The translations under genes were made by a program, and so were the position numbers. A stretch of DNA of 14,004 nucleotides from Symbiodinium natans. Taxonomy: Eukaryota > Sar > Dinophyceae > Suessiales > Symbiodiniaceae. The notes below the pieces were generated by a model. It was not told the origin of the DNA. It did not search any database and was given only the letters and a program-made list of their open reading frames with translations. Each line of letters starts with the position of its first letter. Position 1 is the stretch's first letter. Positions 10,001-13,674 of this stretch are shown here, in pieces. The stretch is from contig CAJNDS010001572.1 in the NCBI GenBank assembly GCA_905221605.1, positions 1 to 14,004 of the forward strand, given 5' to 3'.

Positions 10001-11527
10001 GGATCCGCCCAAGACTGTGCTGTAACAGTTCGAGGGGCAGTCCCTTTTGTCCTTCCTCCTCAAACCCTTCCACGAGGTCTCTGGCACCCTCCTGACAAAG
10101 GTTGATGGACAGAAGCTGGTGCACAATGCCCTTAAGTCATAAACCATCCTGCAAGAACTTCTCGAAGGACTTGTCGATCGACTCTGTCCACAGATATCTC
10201 GGCACAGAAAGGCCAGAACCACCACAATGTACCCATGGATTGTTAAACTGAGACTAAGTGCTGCAAAGCTACGAGTGTTGCATGAAGGTCTCGCGGTAGT
10301 CCATGCCTTCAATCAAGGCGATTTGTAGGCTTTCGGGGCTGGGTGGCATTTGCACGAGCAGGTTTGGGAACTAGGGCCAGGAACCAAAGCTCCAAGCTTT
10401 GTAGGGTGATGTGCGTCCATGTGTTTTCTGGTTTCTTCTTCCCCTTGTCCGTGATCACTGCTTATCAAGTGGAAGCTCCCTGCTCAAGGACCCGCAGGCT
10501 GTTGGTCTGAAATTGCAATCAGGACAGGGCAGGCTCTTTCAAGGCTCCCTCGTTTCTCTGTGAGCCCTTGCAAAGCGCAATGCAAAGCATCCGAGCTCCA
10601 GCCAAGAAGCACTTCAACTCGGTGTTGTCAATGAGCTCTGAAACCAAGGCAAGCAAGCACTGCCTGTCCAGCAGCTCGTAGTATAGGGGATCAAGGATTT
10701 GGGTCTTTCAGATTCCCTAAGACCGCATGTTGATCATACACAGAGAAGAGTGAGGTTCTCACCGGCGCTTAACCTGCTGCAAGCTGGCAGCTGACCGAAC
10801 CTTCACTAATGGGTATGTTGCGCAGGCAAAATCGCCAGCCCAACGAAAAATACGAGCTGCTGCCACCGAGCTGCATCTGGAAGTGCTCTCGAATCTCATT
10901 GAGATAATCACCGCTGCCGGTGTCAAGCCGCTGCATGCAAGTAACTGTCGCGAAAAAGTCCTTGAGCCAGCCATCAATGGTCGCTCTCAAGGAAATGTCC
11001 CCTGGCTTGTGCGACTGGAAGGGTGGGTCAAAGATGATCTCTGAGTCTTGCAACTCCACCTGCAGGGCAAGAGCGAAAGTGGCTGAAATACAGGGACCTG
11101 TGTGCTACGAGATAACTGCATGATGTCACAACGCCCACACCTTCACTTCGAAGAGAGGCAGCATCTCGTGCTTGGCGATGATGAGCGGATCCAAGATCTC
11201 GCAGAGATGTTGAAGAGAGACCGCGATGGATGAGACAAAGCCTTCTATGACAATGTTGTTGACCTCGGCATCTAGCCAGACTCCCCAAATCCTTGCGCCA
11301 CATCGTGTACAGGGAGCTTGCTCTCACAGGCTGTTGAAGAGGGAGAGCGAGTCCAACTTGCAGCTTCCAGCAGGTGCACCGAGAATCCAATCCCTCCTAA
11401 CTTTAGATTGGTTCAAGAAGCTTGCCTTGCCGGGCCTTGCCTTGCTGTGTTAAAGCCCAGCCACAAAGTCTACGTAGGCCTTCCAGTTGGCTGCGACCTT
11501 GGACACCTTCAAGGCCTCCGACGAATC
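1..11527 (-). CDS. Axonemal dynein heavy chain, partial (tail, linker, AAA1, AAA2, start of AAA3), 35 exons
   Basis: Dynein heavy chains are AAA+ ATPases that move along microtubules; this one belongs to the flagellar axoneme. The joined exons (5,186 nt, about 1,728 residues, numbered here from the window's first codon) read: DHC_N1 tail end (1-~200), DHC_N2 linker (~400-850), AAA1 (~990-1250), AAA2 (~1280-1510) and AAA3 (~1600-end). Visible motifs are the AAA1 Walker A GPAGTGKT (1025-1032), Walker B CFDEFNRI (1075-1082) and NPGYAGRTELPENLK; the AAA2 Walker A GPSGCGKT (1306-1313) and WVILDGDID; and the AAA3 Walker A GVAGTGKT (1640-1647) and FFIDDLNMP (1706-1714). From memory, stretches such as GCFDEFNRISIEVLSVV and SADIRSQLPDDSKRFE resemble outer-arm beta-type chains (DNAH9/11/17 group), but I cannot fix the subtype. 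AAA4-6, stalk and C-terminus lie left of the window and the 5' exons to the right. Introns start with GC, GA or GT. No frameshift or internal stop is needed. Confidence 0.93.
1214..1256 (-). CDS. Dynein heavy chain, window exon 34 (AAA2), 43 nt
   Basis: Codes EWKDGLIAVIFRNM, the conserved E-W-x-DG-x-x...R-x-M stretch that directly follows NPKAV...KTK in AAA2. Acceptor TTGAG|G, donor GA (ATGA|GAAGCT). The split Ser codon gives RNMSKEMNGYK. Confidence 0.9.
1257..1438 (-). other. GA-AG intron with an 18-bp tandem duplication
   Basis: This 182-nt intron lies between exons 33 and 34. It starts with GACTTC on the transcript strand and ends in TTGAG. On the plus strand 1271-1288 and 1289-1306 are two perfect copies of gagcgatgcatcttagaa, only 15 bases from the acceptor. 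A short TCTA run lies at 1378-1390. Confidence 0.8.
1271..1306 (+). repeat. 18-bp tandem duplication
   Basis: Two perfect adjoining copies of gagcgatgcatcttagaa lie in the intron between exons 33 and 34. Confidence 0.92.
1439..1508 (-). CDS. Dynein heavy chain, window exon 33 (AAA2)
   Basis: Codes QWEQANPKAVTSDELYGTMS then KTK. NPKAV-T-x-DELYG is the hallmark AAA2 insert. Acceptor CTGAG|G, donor GA (AAG|GACTTC). No GT or GC in range keeps the join to EWKDG. Confidence 0.93.
1634..3058 (-). CDS. Dynein heavy chain, window exon 32 (all of AAA1 and AAA2 P-loop), 1,425 nt
   Basis: This exon carries the main ATPase module. In order: QIMWTEETNRVFEEIESGSE, a helical stretch, GRLVITPLTDRCY at the AAA1 entry, Walker A GPAGTGKTETTKDL (P-loop at 2512-2535), FNCSDQMTYQTMAQI, Walker B GCFDEFNRI (2362-2385), sensor NPGYAGRTELPENLK, HYDWGLRAVKSLL, then the AAA2 Walker A GPSGCGKTEVW (1669-1692). 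The P-loop Lys and the Walker B Asp and Glu of AAA1 are all present, so the catalytic site looks functional. Acceptor CCAAG|G, donor GC (CGTGC|GCGGGG). The exon is about twenty times longer than the median tail exon. Confidence 0.96.
3159..3208 (-). CDS. Dynein heavy chain, window exon 31 (linker to AAA1)
   Basis: Codes ARATADNWELDNPRES plus two bases of the next codon. Acceptor AACAG|G, donor GC (TCACC|GCCTTA). It joins to PFWLEAYCSQL, keeping the expected distance to the QIMWTEE motif. Confidence 0.83.
3362..3421 (-). CDS. Dynein heavy chain, window exon 30 (linker)
   Basis: Codes GYLLQLEGHLRLQLRIELEQ, which fits the helix following G-x-VE in the family. Acceptor TTGCAG|G, donor GT (CAG|GTGACT), phase 0. 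It stands alone after a 716-nt intron but joins in frame on both sides. Confidence 0.83.
3422..4137 (-). other. Large GC-AG intron with two homopolymer G tracts
   Basis: This 716-nt stretch separates exons 29 and 30. I see no coding match on either strand. The plus strand has G13 at 3559-3571 and G12 at 3716-3727, so the transcript would have poly-C tracts. Nothing else stands out. Confidence 0.75.
4138..4217 (-). CDS. Dynein heavy chain, window exon 29 (linker)
   Basis: Codes IACGHISKDTEKVAWAED and MHIDGAVE, matching the family's SK-x-x-E-x-V...V-x-G-x-VE stretch. Acceptor ATGAG|G, donor GC (GAG|GCCATG), phase 0. Confidence 0.88.
4380..4449 (-). CDS. Dynein heavy chain, window exon 28 (linker)
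   Basis: Codes VAEYLGDIFDGVKTLDFSK then APDT. Acceptor TATAG|G. The donor is GA: either ACTG|GAAGAA or three bases later (GGAA|GAATCC). Both keep phase and differ by one residue, so this end is uncertain by 3 nt. Confidence 0.88.
4587..4683 (-). CDS. Dynein heavy chain, window exon 27 (linker)
   Basis: Codes YLEQKKKAFPRFYFVANQ and ALLDILSNGAKPLK, the hallmark AFPRF-x-F-V...LLDILSNG motif of the linker. Acceptor CATGAG|G, donor GC (AAG|GCCATT), phase 0. Confidence 0.95.
4684..4995 (-). other. GT-AG intron, 312 nt, no recognisable content
   Basis: It lies between exons 26 and 27. It contains an A9 run on the plus strand near 4741-4749 and no coding match. The exons on both sides join at the conserved ALNE-YLEQ point, so no exon is missing here. 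Confidence 0.75.
4996..5058 (-). CDS. Dynein heavy chain, window exon 26 (linker)
   Basis: Codes REANLRAISEGIDTCEKALN. LEKALN-E-x-L is conserved here. Acceptor GCCGAG|G, donor GT (AACGA|GTGCCG), giving the expected ALNEYLEQKKKAFPRF. Confidence 0.9.
5138..5196 (-). CDS. Dynein heavy chain, window exon 25 (linker)
   Basis: Codes ELMMDASNSSLIVEICCAE. It follows a 63-nt intron, the shortest in the gene. Acceptor CCACAG|G, donor GT (GAGGG|GTGGCC). The split Gly codon gives AEGREANL. Confidence 0.87.
5260..5332 (-). CDS. Dynein heavy chain, window exon 24 (linker)
   Basis: Codes QSADIRSQLPDDSKRFEQMD and AAWK. SADIR-x-QLP-x-D-x-KRF is one of the best conserved linker motifs. Acceptor GCCGAG|G, donor GC (AAG|GCTCCG), phase 0. 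Confidence 0.94.
5415..5523 (-). CDS. Dynein heavy chain, window exon 23 (linker)
   Basis: Codes KPVVDEWSGKLRAIDGAL and VQANWCRLEPIF, the conserved W-x-x-VQ-x-W-x-x-LEPIF segment. Acceptor CTCCAG|G, donor GC (TTCAT|GCATCT). It joins to QSADIRSQLPDD. Confidence 0.92.
5607..5679 (-). CDS. Dynein heavy chain, window exon 22 (linker)
   Basis: Codes VIEKLDSDSLEMMGMTSQ then GRFIEF, the family's D-S-L-x-L...S-x-R/GRF stretch. Acceptor GAGAG|G (an acceptor six bases earlier, CAAG|G, is possible). Donor GC (TTCT|GCTCCT). Confidence 0.86.
5790..5900 (-). CDS. Dynein heavy chain, window exon 21 (linker)
   Basis: Codes AKIEKKLSAIRATWSKMP and a Cys-containing stretch ending LLGELGTL. KIEKKL...TW is conserved in the linker. 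Acceptor CTGCAG|G, donor GC (TTG|GCCTGC). The donor was fixed by phase with the next exon. Confidence 0.87.
5996..6067 (-). CDS. Dynein heavy chain, window exon 20 (linker)
   Basis: Codes DLLDLKLHEFAEDVSEVV then DQSVKE, the family's L-x-DLL-x-L-x-LH-x-F stretch. Acceptor TCCAG|G, donor GC (GAG|GCAGGG), phase 0. Confidence 0.92.
6167..6274 (-). CDS. Dynein heavy chain, window exon 19 (linker)
   Basis: Codes VNDLHGETMRDRHWTSIM and TITQKTFEKGPEFCFKDF. The MRDRHW motif is a hallmark of the heavy-chain linker. Acceptor GCAAG|G, donor GT (TTC|GTAGTG), phase 0. Confidence 0.94.
6367..6456 (-). CDS. Dynein heavy chain, window exon 18 (linker)
   Basis: Codes VKNMPKQIRGWQLYRWL and TDEVKNMATVLPL, the conserved lP-K-x-I-R-x-W...VKNM...LPL stretch. 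Acceptor GAGAG|G, donor GC (CTG|GCATTC), phase 0. Confidence 0.92.
6457..6928 (-). other. GC-AG intron, 472 nt, no recognisable content
   Basis: It lies between exons 17 and 18. Short open frames on both strands show no dynein or other recognisable motif. The flanking exons are both in phase 0 and adjoin in the family pattern. Confidence 0.72.
6929..7021 (-). CDS. Dynein heavy chain, window exon 17 (linker)
   Basis: Codes VKETFESWNSILWDKID and TDSLVQQARDLQNQ, matching the W-x-x-x-x-W linker stretch. Acceptor CCAAG|G, donor GC (CAG|GCCTCT), phase 0. Confidence 0.9.
7135..7179 (-). CDS. Dynein heavy chain, window exon 16 (linker)
   Basis: Codes DCQEELILLKNLWDG, the E-L-x-LLK-x-LWD motif of the linker. 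Acceptor GCCAG|G, donor GT (GGT|GTGACG), phase 0. Confidence 0.88.
7224..7253 (+). repeat. 10-bp tandem repeat, three perfect copies
   Basis: The unit atgtgaggtg occurs three times head to tail inside the 84-nt GA-AG intron between exons 15 and 16, where it fills about a third of the intron. On the transcript strand it reads as CACCTCACAT. Confidence 0.9.
7264..7314 (-). CDS. Dynein heavy chain, window exon 15 (linker)
   Basis: Codes DLELLFDMQMSSYRELK, the conserved ELF-D...S-Y-x-EL-K motif. Acceptor TTGGAG|G, donor GA (AAG|GATCCG). The next exon also begins with GA. Confidence 0.84.
7505..7553 (-). CDS. Dynein heavy chain, window exon 14 (linker)
   Basis: Codes YYNKTLAIRQRANEFN. Acceptor ATAAG|G. 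Donor GC (AAT|GCCTCT), chosen because it keeps the usual spacing to LF-D-M in the next exon. A GT a little further on would add unconserved residues. Confidence 0.8.
7624..7769 (-). CDS. Dynein heavy chain, window exon 13 (linker start, DHC_N2)
   Basis: Codes 48 residues including EEVLKIRNKIDVFAEELQGF and FREKCPFDPA, the family's I-x-x-F...FR-x-x-x-PF segment. Acceptor GCAAG|G, donor GC (AACGA|GCAGCC). Confidence 0.9.
8044..8115 (-). CDS. Dynein heavy chain, window exon 12
   Basis: Codes APNKWDEVIRMAFDVKEQ then ILPLQS, the KW-x-x-V...ILPLQ motif ahead of the linker. Acceptor CCGAG|G. Donor GA (AGT|GACCCT), because no GT or GC gives the right phase here. Confidence 0.84.
8208..8346 (-). CDS. 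Dynein heavy chain, window exon 11
   Basis: Codes 46 residues including MTNIRDVKLATNAVKKLF and IRDLCQLLKKH, matching the conserved IRDV...LL-K-K-x motif. Acceptor TTGAG|G, donor GC (CAG|GCAACT), phase 0. Confidence 0.9.
8433..8527 (-). CDS. Dynein heavy chain, window exon 10
   Basis: Codes ERIRTLVKFINEQQEGLG and a proline/glutamate-rich stretch ending ENEKL. Acceptor GAAAG|G, donor GC (TTGCT|GCAGCT). The split Leu codon joins to YSTMTNIRDVK. Confidence 0.84.
8613..8698 (-). CDS. Dynein heavy chain, window exon 9
   Basis: Codes AQPVKLKLVSFARQW and EEKYVDFIKSFTE, corresponding to the segment after WLRV in axonemal chains. Acceptor ACGCAG|G, donor GA (GAG|GAATGT). An equivalent cut three bases earlier (ACG|GAG) cannot be excluded. 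Confidence 0.87.
8876..8924 (-). CDS. Dynein heavy chain, window exon 8 (between tail and linker)
   Basis: Codes DLSNMKTPVDIHWLRV, the strongly conserved TPVDI-x-WLRV motif. Acceptor ATGCAG|G, donor GT (GTGTGG|GTACCT). The split Gly codon joins to AQPVK of the next exon. Confidence 0.9.
8925..9774 (-). other. Largest internal intron (GA-AG, 850 nt) with diverged internal repeats
   Basis: It lies between exons 7 and 8. The plus strand shows related, diverged pieces: aagctctccct near 9190 and again near 9370, aatcagctga near 9288 and again near 9327, and a loosely similar ...ccagagctac / ...ccaaagctac pair near 9125 and 9260. This looks like an old, decayed tandem duplication or transposon remnant. 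No reading frame is recognisable. Confidence 0.6.
9775..9880 (-). CDS. Dynein heavy chain, window exon 7 (between tail and linker)
   Basis: Codes 35 residues including IPPLEQFDKQIINFKNLKQ, the family's PPL-x-x-FD segment. Acceptor GTTAG|G. The donor is GA (CAG|GAGACA), chosen because it gives the conserved spacing to KTPVDIHWL. Reading on would add about a dozen unconserved residues before a stop. Confidence 0.85.
10153..10197 (-). CDS. Dynein heavy chain, window exon 6 (tail, DHC_N1)
   Basis: Codes YLWTESIDKSFEKF. The acceptor is CCGAG|A, the only one of 34 without a G as first exon base. The donor is GC (TTCTT|GCAGGA). Phase agrees with both neighbours. Confidence 0.82.
10273..10306 (-). 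CDS. Dynein heavy chain, window exon 5 (tail, DHC_N1), 34 nt
   Basis: The smallest exon, coding MDYRETFMQH plus split codons on both sides. It sits where family members have a DYR-x-x-F segment before the LWTE motif. Acceptor TGAAG|G, donor GT (CACTC|GTAGCT). It was identified by phase and conservation, not by ORF length. Confidence 0.8.
10307..10610 (-). other. GC-AG intron, 304 nt, no recognisable content
   Basis: It lies between exons 4 and 5. The flanking exons join through a split Cys codon, giving ELKC-MDYRE as expected for the family. I see no coding match or clear repeat inside. Confidence 0.72.
10611..10663 (-). CDS. Dynein heavy chain, window exon 4 (tail, DHC_N1)
   Basis: Codes QCLLALVSELIDNTELK and continues the preceding HFQM without a gap against the family pattern. 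Acceptor GACAG|G, donor GC (AAGT|GCTTCT), which splits a Cys codon. Confidence 0.87.
10875..11059 (-). CDS. Dynein heavy chain, window exon 3 (tail, DHC_N1)
   Basis: This 185-nt exon is the longest of the tail part. It carries VELQDSEIIFDPPF and GDYLNEIREHFQM, both typical of axonemal heavy-chain tails. Acceptor CTGCAG|G, donor GC (AT|GCAGCT). The intron start and the next exon share GCAG. Confidence 0.9.
11141..11263 (-). CDS. Dynein heavy chain, window exon 2 (tail, DHC_N1)
   Basis: Codes 41 residues including NNIVIEGFVSSIAVSLQHL and LDPLIIAKHEMLPLFEVK, a recognisable DHC_N1 stretch. Acceptor GCCGAG|G, donor GT (AAG|GTGTGG), phase 0 at both ends. Confidence 0.9.
11465..11527 (-). CDS. Dynein heavy chain, window exon 1 (tail, DHC_N1)
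   Basis: Codes 21 residues, DSSEALKVSKVAANW then KAYVDF, typical of the heavy-chain tail. The acceptor is TTGCAG|G. The transcript strand has no other AG for about 190 nt upstream, which makes this start firm. The donor is GT (TTT|GTGGCT), phase 0. Exons further upstream are not visible. Confidence 0.82.
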
Positions 11528-11639
11528 CTGCAACACCATTGTGCAGCCCGGAGGCAGCGACATGGCATAGGCATAGGCAGGGCCACGCGCACGCATAGTG
11601 CCATGTGCAATTTTTCCATGTCATGGCATTGCGCATGTG

Positions 11640-11877
11640 GCGCGTGCGTGCGTGCGATGCGTGAGTTGTGGTGGGTGGGGTGGTGTGTGTGGTGTGTGGG
11701 TGGGGTGTGGGTGTGGGCCTTAGTGGTTGGGTTTGGGGTGTGGGTGTGGGGTTGGGTGTGGGTGTGGGTGTGGGTGGGGTGTGGGTGGGGGTGGGTGGGG
11801 TGGGGTGTGTGGGTCGTGGTGGGGTGTGGGTGGGTGGGGGCGTGGGTTGTGGGTGTGTTGTGGTGTGTGTGTGTTGT

Positions 11878-11961
<84 letters not shown>

Positions 11962-12480
11962 TGTGTGTGTGTGTGTGTCTGTGTGTGTGTGTGTGTCTGT
12001 GGTTGTGTCTGTGGTTGTGTCTGTGTTAGTGTCTGTGGTTGTGTCTGTGGTTGTGTGTGTGTGGTTGTGTGTGTGTGTGGTTGTGTGTGGGGGGGGGGGG
12101 GGGGGGGGTAGTGTGGGTATGTGGGTGTGTGTGGGTTGTGTGTGGCGTGTGTGTGGGTGTGTCTAGGGTGTTTGTGTGGTTGTGTGTGGTGTGTGGGGGT
12201 GGTCACGTGGGGGTGTGTGTGTGTGTGGGTGTGTGTTGGTGTGTGTTGGGTGGGTTGGGGGTGTGTGGGTCTGTGTGTGGGTGTGTGTGGGTGTGTGGGG
12301 GTGTGTGCAGCGACTGTGGGGGGGGGGGGGGGGTGTGCGGGTGTTGTGTGGGTGTTGTGTGGGTGTTGTGTGGGTGTTGTGTGGGTGTGTGGGTGTGTGG
12401 GGGTGTGTGTGGGTGTGTGGGGGTGTGTGGGGGTGTGTGTGGGTGTGTGTGGGTGTGTGTGGGTGTGTGTGGGTGTGTGT

Positions 12481-12555
<75 letters not shown>
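11640..12555 (+). repeat. TG/TGGG-rich microsatellite cluster, about 0.9 kb
   Basis: The cluster is almost pure G and T on the plus strand. It includes perfect (GT)n at 11879-11960 (82 nt) and 12483-12555 (73 nt), G20 at 12089-12108, G16 at 12318-12333, and roughly 10-bp gggtgtgtgt units around 12390-12480. On the transcript strand it is (CA)n with C runs. Long open frames here code only Cys-Val or His-Thr repeats and are artefacts. Confidence 0.95.
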
Positions 12556-12556
<1 letters not shown>

Positions 12557-12808
12557 CAACCCTGTTGCCAAGGGAGCAAGTGTGAAGAGCTGTTACCGTT
12601 AGAGCATGCAGGGGGATGTGGCGTGAGATCAGGGACCACATCCAATGAAGCTACCTGATCTCATGGGATGCAGAACTTGGCCAGTTCTGTGTACCTGCGA
12701 TTTCTTCAGTCTCACGAATCATTTTAGCAAGTTGGGAACTTCAGGATTGTGAGGTGTAGACCAGGTAAACAGGACCCCAAGACTTGGTGTGGAGATTGCA
12801 CAAGTGTG
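12543..12808 (+). repeat. 266-bp direct repeat, copy 1
   Basis: It is identical by eye to 13408-13673 (offset 865 bp). The left end lies inside the (GT)n array. The right end is caagtgtg, after which the two copies diverge. It contains perfect inverted repeats at 12614-12621/12636-12643, 12624-12633/12654-12663 and 12671-12677/12683-12689. Confidence 0.93.
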
Positions 12809-13407
12809 CTCCAGGCAGTATTCGTCTATCGCACTGTCTGCAGCAGGGTTGCCTGCCTGATACTATGGTCTTGATTGACCATCCTGAGCTCCCTGATCGG
12901 AGCAACAGCCTGTCAGCATTTTCCCCCCTCAACTGCTGCACCTTTGAGCGAGTGAATTTGACTGTGTCCACAGTCTGCTGATGTTCAAACCAGATACCGA
13001 ACAGGTCCTACGCCAGTTGTCGATCCATCCTGTTAGAGACTTCAGCCAGGGTTATCTCCACCCAAGTGATGTTGCGTGAGTGTTGGTCGGTGTACCATTG
13101 TTTACGCAGCGTGTTGAGAGTGATCAAGTTCCTGTAGTGCTGTAGTCTTCCGTGTTAGCAGCGCAGAGATGTGGAATGCAGAATCCTGCGGGTAGAGCCA
13201 GACGGTTGCAAGTGGAAGTTTCTTCGTGGCAGCGAGTGATTCTCACTGACTTGCAGCGTTGCGTGCAGTACATGCTCAGTCTGTTGCCAGCAGCTTTTCG
13301 CAATTCTGACCAGCGGAGATTGTGGCAGCTGCACATGTTCTTGATCTTGAACTTGACTTTATGCTTGTGCTCAATGGCTGCAAGAGCTCCACTCTTCTGA
13401 TTGAAGG
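12809..13407. other. Unique spacer between the two 266-bp repeats
   Basis: These 599 nt have ordinary base composition, unlike the simple sequence around them. Short open frames on both strands show no family I recognise. It could be ordinary intron sequence, or the internal part of a small element with terminal direct repeats. Confidence 0.5.
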
Positions 13408-13673
13408 GTGTGTGTGTGTGCCAACCCTGTTGCCAAGGGAGCAAGTGTGAAGAGCTGTTACCGTTAGAGCATGCAGGGGGATGTGGCGTGAGATCAGGGA
13501 CCACATCCAATGAAGCTACCTGATCTCATGGGATGCAGAACTTGGCCAGTTCTGTGTACCTGCGATTTCTTCAGTCTCACGAATCATTTTAGCAAGTTGG
13601 GAACTTCAGGATTGTGAGGTGTAGACCAGGTAAACAGGACCCCAAGACTTGGTGTGGAGATTGCACAAGTGTG
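13408..13673 (+). repeat. 266-bp direct repeat, copy 2
   Basis: Second copy, preceded by a 13-nt GT tract (the shared left end) and followed directly by more TG simple sequence. The 599 nt between the copies (12809-13407) is unique and shows no recognisable gene. Confidence 0.93.
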
Positions 13674-13674
13674 T

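Noticed and set aside
12620-12640. Pol III A-box as in tRNA-derived SINEs
   Set aside because: Only a weak match (TGGCGTGAGATCAGG) and no B-box downstream. Not enough for a SINE call.
11318-12658. Long open frames coding Cys-Val or His-Thr repeats on both strands
   Set aside because: They are direct translations of the GT/CA microsatellite in several frames. Composition is purely that of the repeat, and there is no domain or conserved context.
12543-13673. A complete LTR-type miniature element
   Set aside because: Direct repeats are present, but a clear primer-binding site next to copy 1 and an unambiguous target-site duplication cannot be shown because both flanks are TG repeats. It is kept only as a possibility.
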